Shown piece after piece: positions 22,830 to 29,956 of a stretch of 29,956 nt of DNA. The notes under the pieces are model-generated. The model made no database searches, was not told the origin of the DNA, and worked only from the letters and a program-made list of their open reading frames with translations. Source of the stretch: CAYLXU01 sp964388055 (GTDB lineage Bacteria > Patescibacteriota > Minisyncoccia > UBA6257 > JACRHW01). Position 1 is the stretch's first letter. Each line of letters opens with the position of its first letter. The stretch covers positions 1-29,956 of the forward strand of contig CAYLXU010000006.1 in NCBI GenBank assembly GCA_964388055.1, written 5' to 3'. The translations under genes and the position numbers were made by a program.

Positions 22830-23016
22830 GGATATGTTTTTTAATCTCTTCTTTGAGTAATTCTGAGTGTCGTTCGAGATCCTCACGTATTCTGTCCCAC
22901 AAAAAAGTACATGAGTCACACCCCTTTGCCGAATTAAGGTAATCACCCAATCTCCACAACCCATCAGAAACCTCCGAAAGGTGATGAACTAAATCGTGAT
23001 TATGATCTTTTAACAT
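22810..23016 (-). CDS. 68-residue His-rich CxxC protein
   Basis: Begins MLKDHNHDLVHHLSEVSDGLWRLGDY. It has four histidines near the N-terminus (5, 7, 11, 12) and a C33-x2-C36 pair, and looks all-helical (WDRIREDLERHSELLKEEIKKHI). No family recognised, though the composition suggests a metal-binding or four-helix protein. Evidence that it is real: it begins 22-29 nt after a good promoter, codon usage looks coding, and the next gene overlaps it by 20 bp. First gene of the operon leading to MgtC, the permease and the ligase-like gene. Confidence 0.6.
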   Translation of the reverse strand: MLKDHNHDLVHHLSEVSDGLWRLGDYLNSAKGCDSCTFLWDRIREDLERHSELLKEEIKKHIHAGSFE

Positions 23017-23044
23017 AATAAAAGGGTTAAATTAATATACCTCA

Positions 23045-23072
23045 ATTATAACAAACGCCAAAAATGCTACAA
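23045..23072 (-). promoter_or_regulatory. Promoter of the minus-strand operon
   Basis: On the minus strand, TTGTAG (23067-23072) and a perfect TATAAT (23045-23050) are 16 bp apart. Transcription would start near 23038, about 22 nt before the 68-residue gene. Confidence 0.5.
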
Positions 23073-23073
23073 T
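23068..23073 (+). promoter_or_regulatory. Candidate -10 box for the flippase operon
   Basis: TACAAT on the plus strand, 25 bp before the flippase ATG, overlaps the -35 box of the divergent promoter. The -35 match (TTATAA at 17 bp) is weak. Confidence 0.3.
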
Positions 23074-23098
23074 AAAAGTCAGAAGAGATCCTATCATT

Positions 23099-24325
23099 AT
23101 GATGAAGACAGTTTGGAAAAATCTTAAGTGGCTTGTTACAGGTCAAATACTGAGCCGCCTTATAAAAGGGTTGGTCATTATTAGCGCTGCACGAATCTTA
23201 AGCGTAGAACACTTTGGCGCATTTAATCTTGCATCAAGTATCGCTGCGGCACTCATGCTAATAAATGATTGGGGACTTGATGCATTACTCACAAGGGAAG
23301 CAGCACGGGGATCACAAAACGAAAAAAATCTCATTGCATTGTTCATTGTAAAAACACTACTTCTAGCCCTAAGTGTCTTAGCAATCCTCTTCTTAGGCCC
23401 CTTTCTCGCGCCTACATCTCTCATAAAATCACTCCTCCCTATTATTGGAATATCAGCTCTCTTTGACACGCTTAGAGATTTCCACCTATCCATTGCACGT
23501 GCACAAAACAGAATGGATGTTGATGCAAAGAACAATGTTATTGTAAATATCACTACAGCCACTGCGGGAATCATATCGCTACTTATATATAAATCGATTT
23601 TTCTTTTGGCATATGCCTACCTTTTGGGGTCATTTGTCGGGCTCATGTTTACATTGTTTGATGTAAAGACATACTATCGCAGACTTCATCTATATTTTGA
23701 TTCACATGTTACAAAACAAATTATTGGCGAAGGTGCCCCACTTGGACTCGCAATCCTTTGTATTACCATTCTCCTCTATGCCGACAATATCATTATCGGA
23801 TGGGTACTTGGTCCCGAATCTGTTGGACTCTATGCTGCCCCAATGAAACTCATACAACTACTCTATGTGGGTGCGGCCCTGATCGCGAATGCATATCTAC
23901 CACTTATGTCCCAACGCATCATAACGTCAAAAAAGGAATTTCAAACCATCGCAGATTCCTCAATACAGTTCAGCTTTTTAGGCGGCATTGCGGTTGCCCT
24001 TGCGTCATTCTTCCTTGCGCCAATCATCATTCCCATCCTCCTCGGAGAGACATACCTTCCCTCCGCATATATATTTCGCATACTTATCGCAAGCATTCCA
24101 TTTGTATACACCTCAACCATCCTTGGAAACCTACTTCTTGTTGTAAACAAACAAGGCGCTATGGTCCCCTTCCTAACTGTAGGGACCGGCACAAACCTCT
24201 TGCTCAACTTTCTTTTTATTGGCAAGCTTGGTATTGAGGGGGCAGCGATCGCAAACATTGTCTCCCAAGCAATTAACTTTGTCGGTTACTACATCGTATA
24301 CACAAGGTACACATTCCGAACATGA
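23099..24325 (+). CDS. Wzx-type polysaccharide flippase
   Basis: 408 residues with about 12 membrane segments, typical of the polysaccharide export flippase branch (MATE/MVF). Seen: GLVIISAARILSVEHFGAFNLASSIAA, DWGLDALLTREAARG, and the later YADNIIIGWVLGPESVGLYAAPMKLIQLLYVGAALIANAYLPLMSQ, which is the family's standard central segment. It moves undecaprenyl-diphosphate-linked oligosaccharides across the cytoplasmic membrane. The ATG at 23099 or 23102 can start it. Stop and next start overlap by 4 bp (ATGA), so it is coupled with the sugar transferase. Confidence 0.93.
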   Translation: MMKTVWKNLKWLVTGQILSRLIKGLVIISAARILSVEHFGAFNLASSIAAALMLINDWGLDALLTREAARGSQNEKNLIALFIVKTLLLALSVLAILFLGPFLAPTSLIKSLLPIIGISALFDTLRDFHLSIARAQNRMDVDAKNNVIVNITTATAGIISLLIYKSIFLLAYAYLLGSFVGLMFTLFDVKTYYRRLHLYFDSHVTKQIIGEGAPLGLAILCITILLYADNIIIGWVLGPESVGLYAAPMKLIQLLYVGAALIANAYLPLMSQRIITSKKEFQTIADSSIQFSFLGGIAVALASFFLAPIIIPILLGETYLPSAYIFRILIASIPFVYTSTILGNLLLVVNKQGAMVPFLTVGTGTNLLLNFLFIGKLGIEGAAIANIVSQAINFVGYYIVYTRYTFRT

Positions 24326-25641
24326 ACACCTCGTTTAAGCAACAACTCGTCCTACTCGGCGACATCGCAATACTATACACATGCTTAGTCGTCACACTTT
24401 TTCTCCGTTATGGGACAGTTAATGCTTATCTTTGGAAAGCGCACGCAGGTCCGTTCGCCATAGTGTTTGCTCTCTGGATTATTATCTTCTTCATAACAGG
24501 ACTTTATGATCTAAAAAATTTTAAAAATACCTTGGAGTTAGTAAACCAGGTCATTATTGCAGTCTTTGCCGGCTCAATCCTCGCCATAACACTCTTCTAT
24601 CTTGTTCCCTATTTTAAAATCTCCCCGAAGACAAATCTCGCAATCTTCATCGTCATACTTACGTTTGCCGAAATTATATGGAGATGGCTTTTTAACTCGT
24701 GGACAAAAAAACCTCAAAAACGCGTGGTAATTATAGGTAGTGGAGATGAAATCAAAGAACTCACCACCTTTATCAAAGAAAACCCACAAATTGGATATGA
24801 TATTCGCCTCCATATCCAAGAGGCATCTCCTGAAACAACAAAAACACTCTATGAAACTATCAAGAGTGAAAACATTGATACAATTATTGTTTCTGAAACA
24901 ATTAAAGACAACGATTCCTTTATTCGTGAGATGTACCAAAATGTGCTTTGTGGCATTGAGGTACTCGGAGCCATGCACACATACGAACAGATTTTGCAGA
25001 AACTTTCAATAGCACACACGGAACAGCTTTGGGTACTTACAAATATCACAAAACGCCAACGAACGTACGAACTTATAAAAAACTTAACTGAATCCACTTT
25101 TGCTACTCTCTTGCTTATTGTTCTTTTTCCATTAATGACTGTGCTCGGTCTTCTAGTAAAACTTAGTTCCACGGGTCCGGTAATTTACAAACAAATTCGA
25201 TTTGGAAAAAATGAAAAACCATTTTTTATCTATAAATTTAGGACGATGCATGAATCTGCCGAAAAAGATGGGCCACAATGGTCCACGCGAAATGACAAAC
25301 GAGTCACTACCCTTGGGAGATTTCTTCGTGCCTCCCACCTCGATGAACTCCCTCAACTTGTAAATGTCTTACTTGGAAACCTTTCTTTCGTGGGACCCCG
25401 ACCAGAACGCCCAGAATTTGTAAAAGACCTTAAAACCCAAATCCCTTACTACGACATCCGACATATCGTAAAACCAGGAATTACCGGATGGGCACAAATT
25501 AATTATCGCTATGGAGCTTCCACAGAAGACGCATACCGCAAGCTTCAGTATGATCTCTTCTATATTAAAAACAGATCACTTGTGCTTGATTTTCTCATTG
25601 TGTTAAAAACAATTAAGTTATTTTTTACCACAGTCGAATAA
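24322..25641 (+). CDS. Polyprenyl-phosphate sugar-1-phosphate transferase (WbaP/WcaJ type)
   Basis: 439 residues. Four N-terminal membrane segments (about 8-115) lead to a CoA-binding-like domain (RVVIIGSGDEIKEL, about 134-225), a further membrane helix (about 258-282) and the bacterial sugar transferase domain. In the last: YKQIRFGKNEKPFFIYKFRTMH (305-310 KFRTMH), the catalytic SHLDELPQLVNVLLG (D341, E342), SFVGPRPERPEF and IVKPGITGWAQINYRYGA. It transfers a hexose-1-phosphate to undecaprenyl phosphate and starts glycan repeat-unit synthesis. Sugar specificity cannot be told. Coupled to the flippase and followed 22 bp later by an epimerase. Confidence 0.95.
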   Translation: MNTSFKQQLVLLGDIAILYTCLVVTLFLRYGTVNAYLWKAHAGPFAIVFALWIIIFFITGLYDLKNFKNTLELVNQVIIAVFAGSILAITLFYLVPYFKISPKTNLAIFIVILTFAEIIWRWLFNSWTKKPQKRVVIIGSGDEIKELTTFIKENPQIGYDIRLHIQEASPETTKTLYETIKSENIDTIIVSETIKDNDSFIREMYQNVLCGIEVLGAMHTYEQILQKLSIAHTEQLWVLTNITKRQRTYELIKNLTESTFATLLLIVLFPLMTVLGLLVKLSSTGPVIYKQIRFGKNEKPFFIYKFRTMHESAEKDGPQWSTRNDKRVTTLGRFLRASHLDELPQLVNVLLGNLSFVGPRPERPEFVKDLKTQIPYYDIRHIVKPGITGWAQINYRYGASTEDAYRKLQYDLFYIKNRSLVLDFLIVLKTIKLFFTTVE

Positions 25642-25663
25642 ATAAAGTTAACATATTAATTTC

Positions 25664-26575
25664 ATGAATATTCTTGTTACCGGTGGAGCTGGATTTATCG
25701 GAAGCCACGTTGTTGATGCCTATCTCAAAAAAGGACACCGCGTCAGTGTAGTAGATAATCTTGTTACGGGCTTTCGAAAAAACGTCAATAAATCCGCAAA
25801 ATTATACAAAGCTGACATCCGCGATCTTGAAACATTAAGAAAAATTTTCAAAAAAGAACGGCCCCATATTGTGAATCACCATGCAGCAATTGCGGAGGTA
25901 GTTAAATCGTTACGAGACCCTATCCCAACAATGGAAACCAACGTACTTGGCACAATTAACCTCCTTCTTTGTGGCGGGGAGTTTGGAATAAAAAAATTCA
26001 TTTTCTCCTCGACAGGAGGCGCAATGTATGGGGACCCGAACCAAATCCCGGCAAAGGAAACCACGACACTGCAACCACTTTCTCCTTATGGACTTTCAAA
26101 GCTGTTGGCTGAAGAATCAATCTCATATTATGCGAGAGCGTATGGATTCAATCACCTCATTTTTCGCTATGCAAACGTATACGGACCAAGACAGAATCCC
26201 AAAGGAGAGGCTGGTGTCGTCGCTATTTTTGGCGGTCTTTTGAAGGCAAAAAAGACGCCAATCATCTACGGAGATGGAACCAAAACAAGAGACTACGTAC
26301 ACGTAGACGATGTGGTGCGCGCCAATATTCTTGCACTCACAAAGGGAGCAAACGCCACGCTCAATCTCGGGCTAGGGAAGGAAATACAAGACAAAGAGAT
26401 TTTTTCCGCTATTGCAGCAACACTCAGGCACAAAGGAGAACCCAGCTTCGCTCCACACAGAGAAGGCGAACTCCTTCGCTCCGCGCTTGATGCAACATTA
26501 GCCCATAGCACAATTGGATGGAAACCAACTATTCAACTCAAAAAAGGAATCGCAAAGACAATCCAAAATATTTAA
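25664..26575 (+). CDS. NAD-dependent sugar epimerase/dehydratase (UDP-glucose 4-epimerase-like)
   Basis: 303 residues, extended short-chain dehydrogenase. NAD-binding GGAGFIGSH at 7-15; acidic residue D32 in SVVDNL, as in NAD-preferring members; HHAA at 72-75; FSSTGGAMYGD at 114-124 carrying the catalytic S/T; YGLSK (Y142, K146); RYANVYGPRQNPKGEAGVV and the substrate-binding YGDGTKTRDYVHVDDV. The last motif is typical of UDP-sugar epimerases. It should supply a nucleotide sugar, such as UDP-galactose, for the glycan pathway. It ends just before a strong hairpin. Confidence 0.92.
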   Translation: MNILVTGGAGFIGSHVVDAYLKKGHRVSVVDNLVTGFRKNVNKSAKLYKADIRDLETLRKIFKKERPHIVNHHAAIAEVVKSLRDPIPTMETNVLGTINLLLCGGEFGIKKFIFSSTGGAMYGDPNQIPAKETTTLQPLSPYGLSKLLAEESISYYARAYGFNHLIFRYANVYGPRQNPKGEAGVVAIFGGLLKAKKTPIIYGDGTKTRDYVHVDDVVRANILALTKGANATLNLGLGKEIQDKEIFSAIAATLRHKGEPSFAPHREGELLRSALDATLAHSTIGWKPTIQLKKGIAKTIQNI

Positions 26576-26587
26576 AGCTTCTGCTTT

Positions 26588-26628
26588 CAACACAAAACAA
26601 CGACCTGATTGGTCGTTGTTTTGTGTTG
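26588..26628. terminator. Long perfect hairpin between convergent genes
   Basis: CAACACAAAACAACGACC, loop TGATT, then its exact reverse complement: an 18-bp perfect stem. It lies between the epimerase (plus) and a glycosyltransferase (minus), so it probably terminates both. A T-rich tract is inside the stem arms rather than after them. Confidence 0.7.
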
Positions 26629-26636
26629 ATCCCTTC

Positions 26637-27473
26637 CTACAACTTCTTATACATCCTAAAAATATGTCTTTGAAGAGAAATCGGCATTTTTTCTACAAGA
26701 GCATAGGCAATATAACGAATATATCCAAAACATAATGCTAATAGGTATCTATGATAATACTGCTTGTACATCTTAGTAAGCGTTAAGGCATTTTTAAGCT
26801 GCGTCATTTTATACCGTGCACCTATAGCACCGGCGCGTAAAGTAAAACGTACCGCATAGAAAGGAAGGTTGCCGAGCCTCCCAACCGTTCCCAACCGAAG
26901 CCATAATTCATAATCCTCGACATGTCGAGATGTCTCGTCTTCGTGATATCCACCCATTTCAAGGACTCTATCCTTGCGAAATAGAACACTCGAGTGCGTA
27001 AAACAATTTTTAAAAAGTATCTTTTTTCTCACCCCCTCATCAGTTTCTGGTGCCAAAAAACGGAACAACTCCTCCCCTTTCTCATTACATACTATTGTTC
27101 CGGTACCCAAAAGAACGTAATCAGGATTTACGTCTAAAAATGCAACCTGTCGCTCAAGCTTATCGTTTTCCGCCCAAATATCATCGTCGTCCACCCTCGC
27201 GATATATTCACCTCTTGCAAGCTGAAGTCCCCTATTGAGTGTTTTTTGAACGCCCAATTTTGTTTCATTCTTTACATACACAACACGCTTATCTTTGTGC
27301 ACAAACTGTTCAACAACAGACTCAGTGTTGTCAGTTGAAGCGTCATTAATCACAATCAACTCCAAGTCAGAATACGTTTGGCCCAAGACGCTTTCTATCG
27401 CCCGCATAATCCACGCTGCCCCATTGTGTGTAGGCAAGAGAACTGATACTCTTGGTTTTTCACTAGTTTCCAT
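26637..27473 (-). CDS. Glycosyltransferase family 2
   Basis: 278 residues from ATG 27473 (METSEKPRVSV). An ATG at 27500 would extend it into the upstream gene. The GT-A fold core is clear: VSVLLPTHNGAAWIMRAIESVLGQTYSDLELIVINDASTDNTESV, LARGEYIARVDDDDIWAENDKLERQVAFL, with the DxD-type metal motif, and HSSVLFRKDRVLEMGGYHE...EDYELWLRLG later. It transfers a sugar from a nucleotide donor during cell-surface glycan synthesis; donor and acceptor unknown. The start overlaps the GT4 stop by 11 bp. Same family as the partial gene at the right edge. Confidence 0.92.
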   Translation of the reverse strand: METSEKPRVSVLLPTHNGAAWIMRAIESVLGQTYSDLELIVINDASTDNTESVVEQFVHKDKRVVYVKNETKLGVQKTLNRGLQLARGEYIARVDDDDIWAENDKLERQVAFLDVNPDYVLLGTGTIVCNEKGEELFRFLAPETDEGVRKKILFKNCFTHSSVLFRKDRVLEMGGYHEDETSRHVEDYELWLRLGTVGRLGNLPFYAVRFTLRAGAIGARYKMTQLKNALTLTKMYKQYYHRYLLALCFGYIRYIAYALVEKMPISLQRHIFRMYKKL

Positions 27474-28584
27474 ATACCAATTTTTTACACATGGTTTCAT
27501 ATTGTTCTACAATGCGCTCCCACGTATGGTGCGCCTGCCATGACTGATATGCTTTTTCCCCAATCCTCCTTCTCTTCATCTCGTTATTAAGAAGGTCATT
27601 GCCAACTTTTGCCATATCTGTTGGAGTTTTTACAATCTCCAAGATCTCCTCATGATCACAGACATTTCCGACTGCAGTCGTCACAAACGGAGCCTTTGAG
27701 GCAAACGCCTCATACATCACCAAAGGCGCACATTCAATCTGAGAACCAAACAAAAACAAATCTGCCTGCTTGTATGCGGACACAATCCACTCACGTGGGA
27801 CATCATGCAAAACCATGATATGTGAGTTTAAAAAGGCGTTCAACTTACACAATGGGTAGCAACTATACCACGCACGACCAGAAGGACGTTCTCCGATAAT
27901 CACAAGCGTAGCATCCTTGCGCCCCATTCTCTTAAAGGCATCGATAACAAAAAGGTGCCCTTTTGCAAAATAATGATTTGAAACGGTGATAACCATTTTG
28001 GGCGTAGCAATACCAAACTTCGTTTTAAAATCCAAAGATTGTTTCAAAAACTCCTCTCCTGCCCCGTTGGGTATTAATACCGCGCGATCTTCACATCCAT
28101 ACTGCTCGCCAAATACGTAATCTTGGTAATTCGCCGACATATACACAAGCCTATCGTATTGCTTCAAATACCCAGGCAACACATCAAAATATGTCTTATA
28201 AGCAGGCGTATGGAGCCGCGAATACCCACAAGGGATAAACACTTTTTTTCCCTTTATCCTTTCGAGAACCGGAAATACTAAATCCGTACACCAAATTTGT
28301 GCTGCGTAATTTATAACCACATCGAAACCACCAGAAACAAGAAAGTCTTGATATCGCCGCATCTCCTCTTCGGAGCCGCGTATCCCCTTTACGCTATTTC
28401 CTGCAAGCTGAAACTCCTCAATATGAACCCCGAGAATGGTCTTTTCAATTCGTTCACGTACCGCGGTTGTTGCAACACATACCTCATGGCCGCGCTTTAC
28501 AAGGCGCTCAGCAAGTTGCCGCACAACTTCTTCGGCACCCCCTTTCTTTGGTTCATAAAACTCGACCGTAAAAAGTATTTTCAT
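27463..28584 (-). CDS. Glycosyltransferase family 4
   Basis: 373 residues, GT-B fold. N-terminal FTVEFYEPKKGGAEEVVRQLAERLVKRGHEVCVATT is the standard acceptor-domain start. The C-terminal donor domain shows MVITVSNHYFAKGHLFVIDAFKRM, ADLFLFGSQIECAPLVMYEAFASKAPFVTTAVGN with the glutamate motif EX7E-like segment. Retaining glycosyltransferase in surface glycan assembly; substrates unknown. Overlaps both neighbours by a few bases, so it belongs to one operon with the genes on either side. Confidence 0.92.
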   Translation of the reverse strand: MKILFTVEFYEPKKGGAEEVVRQLAERLVKRGHEVCVATTAVRERIEKTILGVHIEEFQLAGNSVKGIRGSEEEMRRYQDFLVSGGFDVVINYAAQIWCTDLVFPVLERIKGKKVFIPCGYSRLHTPAYKTYFDVLPGYLKQYDRLVYMSANYQDYVFGEQYGCEDRAVLIPNGAGEEFLKQSLDFKTKFGIATPKMVITVSNHYFAKGHLFVIDAFKRMGRKDATLVIIGERPSGRAWYSCYPLCKLNAFLNSHIMVLHDVPREWIVSAYKQADLFLFGSQIECAPLVMYEAFASKAPFVTTAVGNVCDHEEILEIVKTPTDMAKVGNDLLNNEMKRRRIGEKAYQSWQAHHTWERIVEQYETMCKKLVYGN

Positions 28585-29648
28585 GCGGACAACTTCATGG
28601 CTTTAAAAATGTCTTGAAACCTTCGTTCATACGTGTGTTCACGAATAGTCCGTACATATCCAGCCCTTGCAATAACGCCCCGCTCACTCTCGTGCGCAAG
28701 ATAATATCGTGCTTTTTCAATAAGATCGGACACATCTCTAAAAATAACAATTTCTTTTCCATCAATGTAATAATCCCTAAGATTATCTGCATCTGCAGTT
28801 AACAGAAATCCCCCGCACCCAGGAATCTCAAAATTTCTTCCCTTGATTTGTTCCCTTCGTTTATTCCAAAAGGCTTTTGCGTTGACTACCCACATCAGTG
28901 GATTTTGTATATGGTACGTCCCATCAGTTCTTCGGTTTAAAAAGATTTTCGCAATCTGCTTAACATCTACCGCTCCCGACCCCTTAGTTAAATTAAGGTT
29001 GATGCGACTTTCGGAAAAAATATCAATCATTTCTTCCTGATTCACTCGCCCATTGGGCCACCCATTCCCCCAACATTGAAGATCTACCCCTGCATCCTTT
29101 ATCCTATCCGCCACTTCCTTACGATTACTGTGAGGCTGCCCCACAAACGTCACATCATATTTTAACTCTGCGTCAACAATAGGTTTATACATGTGGGTAT
29201 TACACGCCCATTGTGATTTGATGATATTCTTGTACCCAATCTTTAAGTATTTTTCCGACGCCGAAGAATCAGTGGTAGAAACATAATGAAAATATGGCGC
29301 ATAAAACTGAGAAAAATTATCAAACCTCCAATGATCGTCTGCAAACCAGTTAAACGTCACTGCGCCGCTTTTCTCAGTAATGACTTTAATTGTATCTTTT
29401 GAAATTTCATCGGTAAAAAGGAAAAAAAAGCACAGCGCAGGCTTCTCCCGAAGCGCGGTTTCCACCAATCTCCTATTCATCTCTTCTCCCCCAACTTCAC
29501 GCATTACCTCGTCAAAGGGAAAGTAAAGTATCTCATGCACCCCATTTTCCATCGCCACAAGCGACTCGTAAAAATTATAGTGCTCAAAACTTAACCCACG
29601 CTTTGGATCACCATAATCATATTTTGTTCCAATATAAAGAATTTTCAT
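28581..29648 (-). CDS. CgeB-like glycosyltransferase
   Basis: 355 residues from ATG 29648 (MKILYIGTKYDYGDPKRG), chosen because it makes a 4-bp ATGA overlap with the preceding stop; an ATG 42 bp upstream would run into that gene. The organisation fits the CgeB / glycosyl transferase 1_2 group: an N-terminal half with FNWFADDHWRFDNFSQFYAPYFHYVSTTDS, then YDVTFVGQPHSNRKEVADRIKDAGVDLQCWGNGW, and a C-terminal GCGGFLLTADADNLRDYYIDGKEIVIFRDVSDLIEKARYYLAHESER. CgeB in Bacillus affects the spore surface polysaccharide. Substrates unknown. Overlaps the GT4 start by 4 bp. Confidence 0.85.
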   Translation of the reverse strand: MKILYIGTKYDYGDPKRGLSFEHYNFYESLVAMENGVHEILYFPFDEVMREVGGEEMNRRLVETALREKPALCFFFLFTDEISKDTIKVITEKSGAVTFNWFADDHWRFDNFSQFYAPYFHYVSTTDSSASEKYLKIGYKNIIKSQWACNTHMYKPIVDAELKYDVTFVGQPHSNRKEVADRIKDAGVDLQCWGNGWPNGRVNQEEMIDIFSESRINLNLTKGSGAVDVKQIAKIFLNRRTDGTYHIQNPLMWVVNAKAFWNKRREQIKGRNFEIPGCGGFLLTADADNLRDYYIDGKEIVIFRDVSDLIEKARYYLAHESERGVIARAGYVRTIREHTYERRFQDIFKAMKLSA

Positions 29649-29956
29649 CTTAGGTGCAGAATTCTTAATATGTGCGAAGCAATGAGCCAAAAAAAAGCAT
29701 AATACTTCCCAGGATATTTATCTCCATATTCCCTAAGTAAGCGGAGGTGATAACGAAGGTGGTTTCTTCTGTTTGAAGAAGACATACCCTCCCCAAGAGT
29801 ATACCTCACCGTGTTGTCCGGCAAATTTGCAAGAGTACCACAACTTCCTATTCGCAACCACAAATCATAATCTTCTGTGTAACTAAGCGATGCATCATAT
29901 CCACCCAACCTTAAAGCCACGTCCTTAGAAAAAATAACGGTTGAGTGCCCAAACGG
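29645..29956 (-). CDS. Glycosyltransferase family 2, C-terminal part (cut by the window edge)
   Basis: The open frame reaches the window end; 103 codons before the TGA are visible. HSTVIFSKDVALRLGGYDASLSYTEDYDLWLRIGSCG matches the middle of the GT2 gene at 26637 (HSSVLFRKD...GGYHE...EDYELWLRLG), and both have the same C-terminal RYTL/RFTL...LRxHLRLL pattern. So the two are paralogues. The catalytic N-terminal part lies outside the window. Confidence 0.88.
   Translation of the reverse strand, partial: PFGHSTVIFSKDVALRLGGYDASLSYTEDYDLWLRIGSCGTLANLPDNTVRYTLGEGMSSSNRRNHLRYHLRLLREYGDKYPGKYYAFFWLIASHILRILHLR

Noticed and set aside
22830..22964. N-terminal extension of the MgtC-like protein by 45 codons
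   Set aside because: It overlaps the 68-residue gene and lacks any MgtC-like sequence.
23143..23574. A 143-codon minus-strand frame opposite the flippase gene
   Set aside because: Antisense shadow; the plus-strand frame has a continuous membrane-protein pattern of the flippase family.
1..29956. CRISPR arrays, insertion sequences, transposases, phage genes or toxin-antitoxin pairs
   Set aside because: No regularly spaced repeats, transposase motifs or paired small toxin genes were seen on either strand.

Overview
This window looks like a scaffold from an uncultivated bacterium of the Candidate Phyla Radiation (Patescibacteria, probably Parcubacteria-like). The inference rests on compact, overlapping genes, a reduced gene style (half-size MFS protein, short ribosomal proteins), an unusual archaeal/eukaryal-type IleRS, pilin-like C-terminal modules of the kind seen in Parcubacteria, and a cell-surface glycan locus. 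TGA serves as an ordinary stop, so this is not the UGA-Gly code of Gracilibacteria/SR1. A run of 10 N at 12475-12484 shows that this is an assembled scaffold. No taxonomic search was possible.

Layout. (1) 1-5886, minus strand: argS, then a FecR-domain protein carrying two pilin-like modules, then ileS running off the left edge; the IleRS carries a complete histidine-phosphatase domain inside its zinc ribbon. (2) 5931-8078, plus strand: trans-translation and translation genes, namely smpB, tmRNA (ssrA, tag ANTFGRPALAVA), a hairpin-rich segment with copies of the tmRNA 3' end, then infC-rpmI-rplT, closed by a bidirectional terminator. (3) 12161-8126, minus strand: a small membrane protein, a membrane-anchored Clp-type double AAA+ protein with a degenerate first ATPase and no canonical pore loops, a half-size MFS protein and a Nudix hydrolase. 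(4) 13002-12259: a family-4 uracil-DNA glycosylase lacking all four Fe-S cysteines, joined across the N gap to a truncated prmC fragment. (5) 19157-13131, minus strand: prkA, yeaH/yhbH and spoVR (the conserved PrkA kinase / von Willebrand / SpoVR stress module), followed by a NYN-domain putative ribonuclease. (6) 23016-19301, minus strand: a 68-aa CxxC protein, an MgtC-like membrane protein, an amino-acid permease, a BCAM0308-like protein, an O-antigen-ligase-like polymerase and tRNA-Arg(CCG). (7) 23099-26575, plus strand: Wzx-type flippase, polyprenyl-phosphate sugar transferase and NAD-dependent sugar epimerase. (8) 29956-26637, minus strand: four glycosyltransferases, the last cut by the right edge.

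How the parts fit. Regions 6 to 8 together supply most steps of a surface polysaccharide pathway: sugar-nucleotide epimerisation, priming transfer to undecaprenyl phosphate, glycosyl transfer, flipping and polymerisation or ligation. Region 5 is a stress-signalling module that is unexpected in such a reduced genome. The most unusual items are the IleRS-phosphatase chimera, the FecR-(pilin)2 fusion, the pore-loop-less membrane Clp protein, the cysteine-free UDG4, and the repeated tmRNA 3' end before infC. No gene-free stretch exceeds 300 bases; the longest is 6728-6890.
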